A stretch of 64,000 nt of DNA from Lysinibacter sp. HNR (GCF_029760935.1 NZ_CP121684.1:186001-250000), one strand, 5' to 3'; positions 1 to 9,270 are shown, counted from the first letter of the stretch. Numbers and translations are program-made. Notes: generated by a model from the sequence alone, not told the origin.

Positions 1-119
1 GTGGTTTCTTGCTAGCGTTTGGTGGATGCTTGAGTGTTGTATGTTTCTTACGAAAATTTATTAGAAAAGCTTATGTAATACAAAACAAAAACATTCTTCA
101 CTAAATTTAAGTACAAGTA

Positions 120-125
120 TATAAT
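120..125 (+). promoter_or_regulatory. Candidate -10 box of the GDPD-like gene
   Basis: A perfect TATAAT lies about 50 bases upstream of the start codon in an AT-rich leader. A poor -35 candidate (TTCACT) sits 16 bases further up. The position fits a vegetative promoter for the secreted phosphodiesterase; this is a visual match only. Confidence 0.4.
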
Positions 126-175
126 CTGAATGTATTCACAATGGGTAGCGCTTCTAATCAGGGAAATTATTTACA

Positions 176-2518
176 ATGAAACGATCGTTCATCACGCTGT
201 TTTCTTTATTGGTACTTATTCTGCAAGTTATTGTTCCTAGTGCGGCTTTAGCAAATACCACTGTGGGTAGTCTCGGGGGCGCGTTAAGAGATAATTCTCA
301 CTGTACTGATACCGCTGCTGAGGCTTTGATTAAGTTGCAGCGGCTCGAGGGTAAGCAAGAGTTTATGACGGTTCGTCATCGGGGAGATTTTGATGCTGTG
401 ACGCCGGAGAATAGTCTTCAGGCGTTTAGGAATTCATATTCGTATTGTCGTCCTGGTGTGGAGACAGATGTGCGACGCACTGCCGATGGTCAGTTGGTGA
501 TGTTTCACGATACGAATATTGGAAAAATGATGGAGCCTACCTATAATCCGGAGGCGGGCACGGGTCCGAATGCGGCGTTGAATAGTTTGACTCTTGGTCA
601 GCTTAAACAGAAGAACCTGGTTACTATTGACCGTCAGCCTACGAACTATAAGATTCTTACTCTTCAGGAATTTCTTCAGGATGCTGTTGATCAGGAGGCT
701 GAGTCTCTTCTTTTTATAGAGATCAAGTCAGATGATGATGTTGCTCAGGCTGTGCGGGAGGTGCTCGCGTTTCATCAGGCTGCTCCACGAGCAAAGATAT
801 TTGATCGGGTGGTGTTTAAGTTTAGGCTTAGTGCTTATCCCACCTTTGAGCTGTGGCAAGACTCTCTGAAAGACTTGCCGGAGTTGCCTCGTATCCCGCT
901 GACTCAGGTGGCGGTGAGTCGTGTTATTGCGGATAATGTTGATCGTCGCACTGATATTCCTGTTCCCTCGGGGATGACGCCGAGTTATTATGGTACGAAG
1001 ACTTGGGCAGAGTCTGATGCGACAGCTGATGGTGTTCTCAGTGTAGAAGTCACCATGAAAGACTCCACCGGATTTTACGAGACTACTGCGCGAAGCGGTT
1101 ATGGTGATCGTGCGCCGTTCGCAAAAATTGAACAGTATTATGCCCCGCAAGACCTATCTGAAAGAAACACGCGGGAGGGAACGATGGCGCAGTTGACTGC
1201 TCTTGTTCGTGCGTCGAATAAGCCGTTGGGGCAGTTTGTTCCTATTCCTGATTGGGTTATGTGGCGGAAGAACTTTACCGAGTGGGATAAGCCGCTTCCC
1301 AGTGTGGCTGGTAATGCTACTGCTATTACTCCTAAGGATGCGTATTTTCAGAATGATTCACGGTGTTGTTACGCGCTCCAGTTCCGTATTGCGGATCAGG
1401 GTAATGATCCGGAACAGAATGATCTTCGTATACTTTTGCCGTGGATGGAAGATATTGGAGCAACTGTTTTGACTTCGGATGACACCGATAGTATCGATTA
1501 TTACTTCGAGGGTCGAGACAAGCTGTATAACATAGGTCAGGTTTGGGATGGGGGGCCTCTAGAGCCGGCGCCGGCTGCAATGAACTCCCTGATCAGTTCT
1601 AATACTAATCAGCGCTTTACCTCGCCCCTGATGATGGTCTCTATAAGTTCTATCCAGGTGAATGATATTGATGGGGAGAGCCCGGGCGATATTTACGGAA
1701 ACGTATCTATCCGAGACGAAAGTTCTTATGGAACTGTGCTGTTTGATCAATCCCAGGGAAACAACATACCCATTTACCCCCACGACTATATACCCCTCAC
1801 AGGGCCTCCAGGAACAGAAAATTCAAATGCCTTTAACGGGCAAGCTTTACTTCACGGTGGAAGCATTTCCGTTGAACTCTGGGATCATGATACTTTTTCT
1901 CCCGATGACCTTATCGCTTATGCCCAGATCGAAATACCAGAGAACACCGAAGAGGTGAGTGTAACCTATAAAACGGGTAGTGGTGAACAACATGAGATCC
2001 CCGGAAAGGGAACATATACCACCTATGGCTCAGTCACAATTAATTACTCGGTGCAACGCTATTGGACTAACTTCGTAGTGGAGAAGCTGACTGTGAACAA
2101 TATTGATGGTGAAAGCCCCGGTGATCTCTTTGGGACGGTGCGGTTGTTCCAGGACGGTCGGAATCGCTTAGATTGGCTCGATGCGATCTTCTTCGATCGG
2201 CTAAGCCTGAGGCATATCCCTGTGTACCCTGGTGATGATGTTCCGCTAGTGCTTGGGCAAGCCCCTGGGTTTGATAGTGTGCACCTTGAAATATCCCTTC
2301 AAGATTACGATGTTATTTCGCCCAATGATTGCGTGGCAATAGGGTCTTTGTTATTGGATAAGACTCAGCCAATTGATCAGATAACGGGGCATGAGCTTGG
2401 CTGCTCTTGGGTAGACCGTCAGAATACCACCACCTACACAACGTGGAACGCCTCCATGAATCGTAAGGAGAGACTGCCTTCTCAATTTATCCCCGTGACG
2501 GATGGTGACGGTAGCTAG
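176..2518 (+). CDS. Secreted GDPD-like phosphodiesterase with two C2-like repeats
   Basis: A 780-residue exported protein. Residues 1-26 form a Sec signal peptide ending in ALA. Residues about 60-350 carry glycerophosphodiester phosphodiesterase features: HRGDF, PENSLQAF, an ETDVRRTADG metal/catalytic segment and FHD, as in family members that hydrolyse glycerophosphodiesters using a divalent cation. The C-terminal third contains two similar units, near residues 488-630 and 635-770, each opening with a xNxIDGESPGD motif and carrying a later acidic loop (LWDHDTFSPDD, LQDYDVISPND). These resemble the calcium-binding loops of C2 domains. Inference: a wall-, membrane- or substrate-tethered phosphodiesterase that may act on teichoic acid-like or lipid phosphodiesters. 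The gene stands alone and is followed by a terminator. The exact substrate is unknown. Confidence 0.72.
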   Translation: MKRSFITLFSLLVLILQVIVPSAALANTTVGSLGGALRDNSHCTDTAAEALIKLQRLEGKQEFMTVRHRGDFDAVTPENSLQAFRNSYSYCRPGVETDVRRTADGQLVMFHDTNIGKMMEPTYNPEAGTGPNAALNSLTLGQLKQKNLVTIDRQPTNYKILTLQEFLQDAVDQEAESLLFIEIKSDDDVAQAVREVLAFHQAAPRAKIFDRVVFKFRLSAYPTFELWQDSLKDLPELPRIPLTQVAVSRVIADNVDRRTDIPVPSGMTPSYYGTKTWAESDATADGVLSVEVTMKDSTGFYETTARSGYGDRAPFAKIEQYYAPQDLSERNTREGTMAQLTALVRASNKPLGQFVPIPDWVMWRKNFTEWDKPLPSVAGNATAITPKDAYFQNDSRCCYALQFRIADQGNDPEQNDLRILLPWMEDIGATVLTSDDTDSIDYYFEGRDKLYNIGQVWDGGPLEPAPAAMNSLISSNTNQRFTSPLMMVSISSIQVNDIDGESPGDIYGNVSIRDESSYGTVLFDQSQGNNIPIYPHDYIPLTGPPGTENSNAFNGQALLHGGSISVELWDHDTFSPDDLIAYAQIEIPENTEEVSVTYKTGSGEQHEIPGKGTYTTYGSVTINYSVQRYWTNFVVEKLTVNNIDGESPGDLFGTVRLFQDGRNRLDWLDAIFFDRLSLRHIPVYPGDDVPLVLGQAPGFDSVHLEISLQDYDVISPNDCVAIGSLLLDKTQPIDQITGHELGCSWVDRQNTTTYTTWNASMNRKERLPSQFIPVTDGDGS

Positions 2519-2540
2519 CTCCGAGCAACACTTTATCCAA

Positions 2541-2606
2541 GGGGAATCTCTCAATAGCGGCAGCACCATATGTTAACATCGTGCCCTTGGGAGATTCCCC
2601 GTTTTT
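2541..2606 (+). terminator. Rho-independent-like terminator after the GDPD gene
   Basis: A 10-base arm GGGGAATCTC is repeated as its reverse complement 40 bases later and followed by GTTTTT. The loop is long, so the structure is plausible rather than textbook. Confidence 0.6.
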
Positions 2607-2751
2607 AGAATGAATCATTATGTATGAGTATTTAAGCTCCCGATTTCGAGGGACGGCTTACATGGATGAGTGAATAACAAAAGCGCTACGTGTCTGGGAA
2701 CAGATCGTTTGGAAGCGCTCTGTGTAGTAGCACAAGCGGTGACGCTATGCT

Positions 2752-3438
2752 GTGTCTATGGCGGTGACCGATGAGGCTATTCTCAAGATTAAAGAGATGA
2801 TTATCTCCGGCGAGCTTCGCCCCGGTGAGAAACTTCCCCCAGAAAAAGAACTCAGCGAACGGTTGGGTCTCTCACGAAGCTCCATGCGCGAGGCGGTCAA
2901 GGCGCTTGAGGTCATTCGCATCCTGGACGTGCGCCGCGGAGATGGCACCTACGTTACGAGCCTCGAGCCTCGCCTGCTGCTGGAGGCGATGACCTTTGTG
3001 GCTGATCTGCAACGCGACCACTCTGTGTTTGAACTCTTTCAGGTGCGCCGCATCCTTGAACCGGCCGCCGCCGCGCTCGCAGCAACCAGTACGACAGCGG
3101 AGGATATCGCGGAGCTTCGCGCACAGATCACATCCGTCGAAGGCTCTACGGATGTGGAGGAACTGGTCTCGCACGACCTCGCGTTTCACAACGCGATTGC
3201 GGAGCTGGCAGGTAACTCCTACCTCTCAACGCTGATCGAGTCGATCTCGGGGCACACTGTGCGGGCGCGAATCTGGCGTGGGCTCACCCAGGCGCACTCG
3301 ACCCCACAAACCCTGTTGGAGCATCGCGCAATTGTGGATGCCCTAGAGCGGGGCGACGCCCAACTCGCCCAGGCGCTCACCACGGCGCACATTGCGGGTG
3401 TGGAACAGTGGCTGCGCGAAGCGGCGGTTGCAGAGTAG
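2752..3438 (+). CDS. FadR-subfamily GntR transcriptional regulator
   Basis: A 228-residue DNA-binding regulator. Residues about 5-72 are a GntR winged helix (ELRPGEKLPPEKELSERL, then SRSSMREAVKAL and a DGTYV wing). Residues about 80-215 are an all-helical FCD ligand domain with the usual metal-binding acid/histidine positions (HDLAFHNAIAELAGN, HRAIVDAL). It could start at GTG 2752 or ATG 2758; neither has a strong ribosome site. It lies immediately beside, and convergent with, the L-fucose breakdown genes, so it is the natural candidate regulator, probably released by a pathway intermediate. That role is inferred from position only. Confidence 0.88.
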   Translation: MSMAVTDEAILKIKEMIISGELRPGEKLPPEKELSERLGLSRSSMREAVKALEVIRILDVRRGDGTYVTSLEPRLLLEAMTFVADLQRDHSVFELFQVRRILEPAAAALAATSTTAEDIAELRAQITSVEGSTDVEELVSHDLAFHNAIAELAGNSYLSTLIESISGHTVRARIWRGLTQAHSTPQTLLEHRAIVDALERGDAQLAQALTTAHIAGVEQWLREAAVAE

Positions 3439-3515
3439 TGGAGGCGGCTGCTTCAAAGTAACGCGAGGTGGTGCTTTCAAAGCGAGGTAGAGCAAACCGT
3501 CCTGGTAGGAGCTGT

Positions 3516-4268
3516 CTACTCCGGACGAAGCCTGAGTCCGTGCATTCCCCCGTCGACGGCTATGGAGGTTCCGGTGGTTGATCCTGACCGTGGGCTGGCC
3601 AGGTAGACAACTGCGTCGGCAACCTCGGTGGCGGTAACGAGCCGCCCGTGCGGCTGGCGGGCGTTGAGTGCGCGTCGTTCGGCCTCCGGGTCGAGGGCGC
3701 TATCGAGGAGACGGCCAACCCAGGGTGTGTCTGCCGTGCCCGGGTTTACGCAGTTCACGCGAATTCCCTCGCGAAGGTGATCCGCTGCCATTGCCCGGGT
3801 AAGGGAGAGCACGGCTCCCTTCGAGGCGCTGTAGAGGGCCCGTTCGGGAAGGCCTGCAGTGGCCGCAATCGATGAGGTATTGACGACGCTGGCGGAGGGA
3901 GAGGTGCGCAACCAGGGAAGCGCTGCGCGCGTGACTCGTGCGATGCCCGTGACGTTCACGCTGAGGACACGAGCCCATTCGTCGTCGGTGTTATCCGCCA
4001 CTGTGCCCTGTGCGCCTATCCCGGCGTTGTTCACCACGATATCGACCCGACCAAAACGTTCGGTGATGGCGGTAATAGCGGCGCGCACGGAGGCGTCATC
4101 CGCAATGTCGGTGCGCACGGCAAAATGTGCGGGGTTCGCTTCCTCGGGCTTGAGGTCGCAGACCGCAACCGTGGCACCCGCCCGATGCAGGCGCTCGGCG
4201 ATGGCGGCTCCGATTCCCGAGGCTCCGCCGGTGACGATTGCAACGAGCCCGTCGCACTCTGGATTCAT
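3516..4268 (-). CDS. SDR dehydrogenase, probable 2-keto-3-deoxy-L-fuconate dehydrogenase
   Basis: A 250-residue classical short-chain dehydrogenase: TGGASGIG nucleotide-binding glycine motif, NNAG, a catalytic serine in NTSSIAA and YSASK (Tyr and Lys). It overlaps the preceding FAH-family gene by four bases and is therefore translationally coupled to it. In the known oxidative L-fucose route an SDR oxidises 2-keto-3-deoxy-L-fuconate to the 2,4-diketo acid, which an FAH-family hydrolase then cleaves. The pairing with such a hydrolase and with a fuconate dehydratase next door supports this assignment. SDR substrate specificity cannot be read from sequence alone. Confidence 0.78.
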   Translation of the reverse strand: MNPECDGLVAIVTGGASGIGAAIAERLHRAGATVAVCDLKPEEANPAHFAVRTDIADDASVRAAITAITERFGRVDIVVNNAGIGAQGTVADNTDDEWARVLSVNVTGIARVTRAALPWLRTSPSASVVNTSSIAATAGLPERALYSASKGAVLSLTRAMAADHLREGIRVNCVNPGTADTPWVGRLLDSALDPEAERRALNARQPHGRLVTATEVADAVVYLASPRSGSTTGTSIAVDGGMHGLRLRPE

Positions 4269-5260
4269 GATTTGGTGTCCTGTCTCTGAGAGGTGGATTC
4301 CGTAGGGGAGGTGCCGCCTGAGCGCTGGGGTGCTGCTGTGGGGGGTTTGTTCGAGCGTGTGGACGCCATAGTGGGGACTTCGCCCGAGTGTGAGAATGTT
4401 GTTGTCCGCGGGGTATACGCAATGAACTCCTGCCGTTGCCGCCCCAATCCTTCAATCTCGATCTCGCACACGTCTCCGGGTAAAAGATAGGGGAACCTGC
4501 CGGAGAGTGCTACCCCCTCCGGTGTGCCCGTGAGCACCAGGTCTCCGGGTTCAAGAACTAGGTACTGGCTCAGGTGCCAGATGATGTAGTTAACGTCAAA
4601 GATCATGTCGCTGGTGGAGGAGTCCTGTCGGGGTTTGCCGTTGACCCAGCTGCGCAGCCTCAGATTGTTGTAGTTAACCTCGTCTGGTGTGACCAGCCAC
4701 GGGCCGGTGGGGTTAAAACCGGCGGCGGCCTTCCCTTTCGACCACTGCCCGCCGGAAACGGCGAGTTGAAAGTCGCGCTCGGAGAGGTCGTTGGCCGTGA
4801 CAAAACCGGCGATGTGGTGGATGCTTTCGGCGGGGGAATTGAGGTACGAGGTGTGTCTTCCGATCACCACACCCAGCTCAACCTCCCAATCGGTTTTTGT
4901 GCTGTCCTTGGGGATGGTGACGGTGTCGTTTGGCCCCACGACGGTGTTGGGGGTTTTGAGGAAAATAATGGGAACTTCGGGCGGTGCCGAACCCGATTCG
5001 GCGGCGTGTGCCGCATAGTTCATGCCGATGCACACAACGGCGCTGGGTCTAGCGATGGGCGCACCGACGCGCTGTGAGTGTGCGTTGGGTAGCTCGGGAA
5101 GCTCTGCGGACAGGAGGGCTGTTTGTGCGCGTTCGGGCCCGCCCGAGGCAAAAAATGAACCGTCAATATCCGGGGTGATTGCTCGGAGGTCGTAGTGGGT
5201 GTCATCCTGGATAACAACGGGTATCTCGTGACCCACGGCTCCTACACGCGCGAACTTCAT
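4265..5260 (-). CDS. FAH-family hydrolase, probable 2,4-diketo-3-deoxy-L-fuconate hydrolase
   Basis: A 331-residue fumarylacetoacetate-hydrolase-family protein. The C-terminal catalytic domain has VCIGMNYAAHAAE, the acidic metal ligands in DWEVELGVVIGR and the ANDLSERD segment, then TGTPEGVA. Expected reaction: hydrolytic cleavage of the diketo acid to pyruvate and lactate, the last step of the pathway. The family core ends near residue 286; about 45 further residues are Ser/Thr/Pro-rich and low-complexity and run into the start of the SDR gene. It reads divergently from the dehydratase gene, across a 140-base control region with a promoter and candidate operators. Confidence 0.8.
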   Translation of the reverse strand: MKFARVGAVGHEIPVVIQDDTHYDLRAITPDIDGSFFASGGPERAQTALLSAELPELPNAHSQRVGAPIARPSAVVCIGMNYAAHAAESGSAPPEVPIIFLKTPNTVVGPNDTVTIPKDSTKTDWEVELGVVIGRHTSYLNSPAESIHHIAGFVTANDLSERDFQLAVSGGQWSKGKAAAGFNPTGPWLVTPDEVNYNNLRLRSWVNGKPRQDSSTSDMIFDVNYIIWHLSQYLVLEPGDLVLTGTPEGVALSGRFPYLLPGDVCEIEIEGLGRQRQEFIAYTPRTTTFSHSGEVPTMASTRSNKPPTAAPQRSGGTSPTESTSQRQDTKS

Positions 5261-5279
5261 ACTGTTTCCTTCTCATGAT

Positions 5280-5290
5280 ACATCTGAACT
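5280..5290. promoter_or_regulatory. Candidate operator, fuc cluster site 1
   Basis: The sequence ACATCTGAACT is an imperfect version of the palindrome ACATCnGATGT and lies about 20 bases upstream of the leftward FAH gene. See the better matches at 5354 and 8688. Confidence 0.35.
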
Positions 5291-5342
5291 CTAATGGGTA
5301 TTTTAGTCATAAATTGGGGAGTAAAAGCGATTAATGCGTTTC

Positions 5343-5372
5343 TTGACAGATTAGACATCCGATGTTTATGCT
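5343..5372 (+). promoter_or_regulatory. Promoter of the rightward fuc operon
   Basis: A consensus TTGACA (5343-5348) and TATGCT (5367-5372) are separated by 18 bases, about 30 bases upstream of the GTG start at 5401. The candidate operator 5354-5364 lies between the two boxes, a good place for repression. Confidence 0.6.
5354..5364. promoter_or_regulatory. Candidate operator, fuc cluster site 2 (perfect palindrome)
   Basis: ACATC-C-GATGT is a perfect 11-base palindrome inside the promoter spacer. Near copies occur upstream of both other fuc transcription units. It may be bound by the FadR-type regulator at 2752; this is inferred from recurrence only. Confidence 0.5.
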
Positions 5373-5400
5373 CGGGGGATACCCACACAAGGAGAATTTT

Positions 5401-6789
5401 GTGAGCACCGTTGTTGCACTGGAGACCAGTGACGTTCGTTTTCCCACCTCGCTACTGCTCGACGGATCGGATGCGATGAACCCCGATCCCGACTACTCCG
5501 CGGCCTACCTGCGCATCCTCACGGATTCCGATGACGGCCTGGTGGGGCACGGTTTTGTGTTCACGATCGGACGTGGCAACGACGTTCAGGTTGCGGCGAT
5601 CGAAGCTCTCACCGATCACCTTCTGGGTAAAAATGTGGAGGACCTCCTCGACAATATGGGCGAAACGTGGCGCTCCCTGGTAGGCGACTCGCAGTTACGC
5701 TGGCTCGGACCCGAAAAGGGCGTGATGCACATGGCCATCGGGGCCGTCATCAACGCCCTCTGGGATCTGAAAGCCAAGCGCGCCGGGCTGCCCCTCTGGC
5801 AGCTACTCGGGCGAATGACCCCCGAAGAGCTGGTGGAGTTGGTGGACTTTCGCTACCTCACCGACGCTATGACGCGAGAGGATGCCCTGGCAATCCTCAA
5901 GCGGGCACAATCGGGTCGGGCCGAGCGTGAGGTGAGCCTTCTGCAAACGGGTTACCCCGCCTACACCACAACCCCCGGGTGGCTCGGGTACAGCGACGAA
6001 AAGCTGGTCCGCCTGGCTACCGAGGCCGTGAACGATGGTTTTCGGATGATTAAGCTCAAGGTGGGCGGCGACCTCGAAGACGATATCAGGCGGATGCGCA
6101 TAGCGAGGGAGACGGTGGGGCCGGATATTCGCATTGGGACGGATGCCAATCAGCGCTGGGGTGTTGCCGAGGCGATCGAGTGGATGAGTCACCTCACCGA
6201 GTTTGATGTGGCCTGGATTGAGGAACCCACGAGCCCCGACGACATCCTGGGGCACGCCGCAATCGCCCGCGGTGTGGCGCCGATTCCGGTTGCGACGGGT
6301 GAACACATGCAGAATCGCATCATGTTTAAGCAGTTCTTGCAGGCGGATGCGCTTCAGGTTTTGCAGATTGACGCCACCCGGGTTGCGGGTGTGAATGAAA
6401 ATATTGCTATCCTGCTGCTGGCGGCACACTTTGGTGTTCCGGTGTGTCCGCACGCGGGAGGTGTGGGCCTGTGCGAGGCGGTGCAGCACCTCTCGATGTT
6501 TGACTTTGTGGCGGTTTCAGGGAGTATGGAGGGTCGTGTGATCGAGTACGTTGATCACCTGCACGAACACTTCGTGACCCCAACCGATGTTCGTCAGGGC
6601 GCGTATTGGCCTCCGTTGGTTCCCGGGGCCGGCACCGAGATGCTGGAGCAGAGCCGGATCCAGTATGGTCGTGAGGCACGGCAAGTCCGAGAATCCGGTT
6701 CGGGCTCTCGCGAATCTGACTCGGTATCTCAGGGGTCCCGAGAACCCGGTTCAGTGTTTCGCGAGCCTGCTCGGGTGCCCCGTGGCTAG
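5401..6789 (+). CDS. fucD: L-fuconate dehydratase (enolase superfamily)
   Basis: An enolase-superfamily acid-sugar dehydratase of 462 residues, started at GTG 5401 because AAGGAG lies just upstream (5390-5395); an upstream ATG at 5362 lacks such a site. The N-terminal cap ([20 protein letters not shown]) matches L-fuconate dehydratases. In the barrel, MIKLKVGG supplies the KxK base, and [14 protein letters not shown] and TGEH supply the three metal-ligand strands, followed by [10 protein letters not shown]. Reaction: L-fuconate to 2-keto-3-deoxy-L-fuconate plus water. The last ~35 residues are a Ser/Gly/Glu/Arg repeat tail beyond the normal end of the family. The gene overlaps the following reductase gene by eight bases. 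Confidence 0.88.
   Translation: MSTVVALETSDVRFPTSLLLDGSDAMNPDPDYSAAYLRILTDSDDGLVGHGFVFTIGRGNDVQVAAIEALTDHLLGKNVEDLLDNMGETWRSLVGDSQLRWLGPEKGVMHMAIGAVINALWDLKAKRAGLPLWQLLGRMTPEELVELVDFRYLTDAMTREDALAILKRAQSGRAEREVSLLQTGYPAYTTTPGWLGYSDEKLVRLATEAVNDGFRMIKLKVGGDLEDDIRRMRIARETVGPDIRIGTDANQRWGVAEAIEWMSHLTEFDVAWIEEPTSPDDILGHAAIARGVAPIPVATGEHMQNRIMFKQFLQADALQVLQIDATRVAGVNENIAILLLAAHFGVPVCPHAGGVGLCEAVQHLSMFDFVAVSGSMEGRVIEYVDHLHEHFVTPTDVRQGAYWPPLVPGAGTEMLEQSRIQYGREARQVRESGSGSRESDSVSQGSREPGSVFREPARVPRG
6672..6781 (+). repeat. Degenerate short tandem repeats in the 3' end of the dehydratase gene
   Basis: Variants of the words CGAGAACCCGGTTC and CGCGAATCTGACTCGG recur several times. They encode a low-complexity Arg/Glu/Ser tail in the dehydratase frame, and the stretch runs up to the next start codon. 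It looks like local duplication rather than conserved coding sequence. Confidence 0.5.
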
Positions 6790-7750
6790 CCTCACTCTCC
6801 CCGTCCTGGGTTACGGAGCGGCTAACCTGGGCAACATGTATCGGGAACTGAGCGACGAGCGTGCCCGAGAGGTGCTGGACGCGGCCTGGGATTCGGGGAT
6901 CCGCTATTTTGATACGGCACCCCACTATGGCCTGGGGCTCTCGGAGCGCAGGCTCGGCGACTTTTTGCGAACTAAGCCGCGCGGTGAGTACACGGTGTCA
7001 ACCAAGGTGGGGCGTCTGCTGCGCCCCAATCCTGCGGGGGCGGGCGGGTACGATCTGGAGAATAATTTTGTGGTTCCCAGCGATCTGAAGCGTGTGTGGG
7101 ATTTCTCGGCTGACGGGATCCGGCGTTCTGTCGCGGAGTCGAAGAAGCGCATGTGCATCGATCACTTTGATATTCTTTACCTGCACGACCCCGAGAGAGC
7201 CAACGTTGCAGAACCTCTTGACCAGCGCCTGAAAACAGCTCTTACCGGTCTTGCAGCGCTCAAAGAAGAGGGTGTGGTTAAAGCTATTGGCGTGGGGTCA
7301 ATGGTGTCGGACGCCCTGGTGAGTTCCGCCCGGAGCGGGCTTGTTGATCTCCTCATGATTGCCGGACGCTACACCCTGGCGGAACAGCCTGCCCTGGCCG
7401 AGGTGGTTCCCGCCTGCCGCGAGAACGGTGTGGGAATCGTGAACGCCTCGGTGTTTAATTCGGGCCTTCTTGCGAGTGACAGTCCCGACAGCACCGCACG
7501 CTACGAGTACGGCTCGGTGCCCGGGGAACTTCTGACTAAGGTTCAGAGAATCGCGGCTGTGTGTCATCGGCACGGGGTTGCTCTGCCCACGGCGGCGCTG
7601 CACTACCCGCTGCGCGATACGAGCGTTCGCAGTATTGTGGTGGGGTCGAGTAGGCCCGAGCAGGTGAGCGAAAATGTTACCCGTCTGCGAGCAGCGGTTC
7701 CGGGTGAGCTTTGGGACGAGTTGGTCGCGGAGGGGTTGATACCCGCATGA
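6782..7750 (+). CDS. Aldo-keto reductase, probable L-fucose (D-threo-aldose) 1-dehydrogenase
   Basis: A 322-residue AKR started at GTG 6782, eight bases before the end of the dehydratase gene; upstream in-frame sequence only translates the repeats. It carries the AKR tetrad signals: [18 protein letters not shown] (Asp and Tyr), STKVGR (Lys) and YLHDPE (His). The fold and [10 protein letters not shown] context match L-fucose/D-threo-aldose dehydrogenases, which oxidise the sugar at C1 to the lactone with NAD(P)+. The stop codon overlaps the ATG of the lactonase gene. This is the first oxidative step of the pathway. Confidence 0.83.
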   Translation: MASLTLPVLGYGAANLGNMYRELSDERAREVLDAAWDSGIRYFDTAPHYGLGLSERRLGDFLRTKPRGEYTVSTKVGRLLRPNPAGAGGYDLENNFVVPSDLKRVWDFSADGIRRSVAESKKRMCIDHFDILYLHDPERANVAEPLDQRLKTALTGLAALKEEGVVKAIGVGSMVSDALVSSARSGLVDLLMIAGRYTLAEQPALAEVVPACRENGVGIVNASVFNSGLLASDSPDSTARYEYGSVPGELLTKVQRIAAVCHRHGVALPTAALHYPLRDTSVRSIVVGSSRPEQVSENVTRLRAAVPGELWDELVAEGLIPA

Positions 7751-8595
7751 GTGTGATGACCGGCAGGATCGATTCGCACCTGCACCTGTGGGATCTTGAC
7801 GTGAGTGAGTACGCATGGCTCACGCCGTCTATGGGTCGTCTGTACTCCACGTTTACCCCGTCAGAGGCGGGTGAAACTCTCCGTGTCCACGAGATGGAGG
7901 GGGCCGTGCTGGTACAGGCCGAAGACAGCGTGGTTGATACCCAATTTATGCTGGATGTTGCCGCCGCCAACCCCTGGGTTGTGGGGGTTGTGGGGTGGGT
8001 TGCCCTGGATAACCCCGCCGTGGTTCATTCCCAATTGGATCGGTGGCGGGAGTATCCCGTTTTTTGCGGGGTACGCCATCTGATCAATGATGATCCCCGT
8101 GGAGACCTGTTGGATCGAACCGAGGTGCGTGAGTCGCTCCGTGAGCTTACCCGGCACTCACTTCCTTTTGATGTGCACGATGCGTGGCCGCGCCACCTTG
8201 ACCAAGCCACGCGCCTGGCCACGGAATTGCCTGAACTTCTGTTGGTGCTGGATCACCTGGGCAAGCCGCCGCGTCACCGTGAGGGTGATAATTTTGCTCG
8301 CTGGTCGGATGCCATCGGCGAGTTTGCGCGACGCCCCAACACGGTTACTAAGCTTTCGGGACTCGCCCGGGAGGGGTATCCTCTCGCTCGTGAAGAGCTC
8401 ATGAGAACCTTTGACCGCGTTTTAGATCTGTTTGGGCCCGGGCGAATCATGTATGGTGGGGATTGGCCGGTGGCACCGGATGAATATGGTGTAACCCTCG
8501 GAGTCGCGGAGGAATTAATTTCGCAACTCTCGCCGAGTGAGCAGCGACAAATAATGCGGGAAACCGCTGTTGAGGTTTATCGGTTGGGTCGGTGA
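7747..8595 (+). CDS. L-fuconolactonase, amidohydrolase family 2
   Basis: A 282-residue metal-dependent hydrolase started at ATG 7747, forming an ATGA overlap with the reductase gene. Motifs: RIDSHLHLWD (metal-binding HxH), GVRHLINDDP, LDHLGKPP and YGGDWPV, as in COG3618 sugar-lactone hydrolases. Reaction: L-fucono-1,5-lactone (or 1,4-lactone) plus water to L-fuconate. It is placed exactly between the dehydrogenase and dehydratase steps. Confidence 0.86.
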   Translation: MSVMTGRIDSHLHLWDLDVSEYAWLTPSMGRLYSTFTPSEAGETLRVHEMEGAVLVQAEDSVVDTQFMLDVAAANPWVVGVVGWVALDNPAVVHSQLDRWREYPVFCGVRHLINDDPRGDLLDRTEVRESLRELTRHSLPFDVHDAWPRHLDQATRLATELPELLLVLDHLGKPPRHREGDNFARWSDAIGEFARRPNTVTKLSGLAREGYPLAREELMRTFDRVLDLFGPGRIMYGGDWPVAPDEYGVTLGVAEELISQLSPSEQRQIMRETAVEVYRLGR

Positions 8596-8687
8596 GAGGG
8601 CAGGAAACCTGATTTCTCACGGAAGCTGGCCGGGCTCAGGCAGCTCTACGCTCATTTGCATGGTGTTGTTAATGCTCAAAACTCTAT

Positions 8688-8698
8688 ACGTCTGATGT
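8688..8698. promoter_or_regulatory. Candidate operator, fuc cluster site 3
   Basis: ACGTCTGATGT differs by one base from the ACATCnGATGT palindrome and lies just upstream of a TTGACA (8703-8708) in the leader of the mutarotase gene. I could not find a good -10 box at the usual distance from that TTGACA. Confidence 0.4.
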
Positions 8699-8781
8699 TT
8701 TGTTGACAAAAGGGTTTTCTTTGCGGATCAAAAGACATAAAATTAGGGCTGAGATTACATCGCTCAGAGAAGGAGTTTGTT

Positions 8782-9270
8782 GTGTTAATGGGAATACATC
8801 CGATCTTAAGCGGTGAGATTCTTTTGCATCTTGATCGCATGGGCCACTCCGACTCGGTGGTCATTGCCGATGCTCACTTTCCCGCACATCGCCTAGGAAA
8901 ACGGGTCATTGAGCTTCCCACGCTGACAACTCCCGAGGTTGTTGCGGCAATTCGCACCGTGCTCCCGCTGGACGATGCCCCGGCCATCGACCTCATGCGC
9001 AGCCCAGACGAGAGAGTCCTCGAGGTGCAGTGGGAACTGATCGACGCGGCCAGAACCGATGTGGATACGGTGCGTTTTGTCGACCGCTTTGAATATTACG
9101 ATGTTGCCGAGCGAGCCTATCTCATTATCCGCACGGGAGAGACCCGCACCTACGCCAATGCTCTCTTGCGTAAGGGTTTGGTCAACGACTTCACCACCTA
9201 CGGTACCTCCCCCGACGATGCTGTGTTCTCCGCCTCGGGATTTGAGACGGAGTTTGAAGAGAATGGGTGA
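8782..9270 (+). CDS. fucU: L-fucose mutarotase (RbsD/FucU family)
   Basis: A 162-residue RbsD/FucU protein. The start GTG 8782 is preceded by GAAGGAG at a good distance; ATG 8788 is also possible. It shows the family N-terminus (GIHPILSGEILLHLDRMGHS, then VVIADAHFPAH) with the catalytic-site histidines, and a C-terminal YANALLRKG. Reaction: interconversion of alpha and beta anomers of L-fucose, supplying the pyranose anomer to the dehydrogenase. It has its own leader with a candidate operator, so it is probably in the same regulon. About 20 residues longer than E. coli FucU. Confidence 0.86.
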   Translation: MLMGIHPILSGEILLHLDRMGHSDSVVIADAHFPAHRLGKRVIELPTLTTPEVVAAIRTVLPLDDAPAIDLMRSPDERVLEVQWELIDAARTDVDTVRFVDRFEYYDVAERAYLIIRTGETRTYANALLRKGLVNDFTTYGTSPDDAVFSASGFETEFEENG

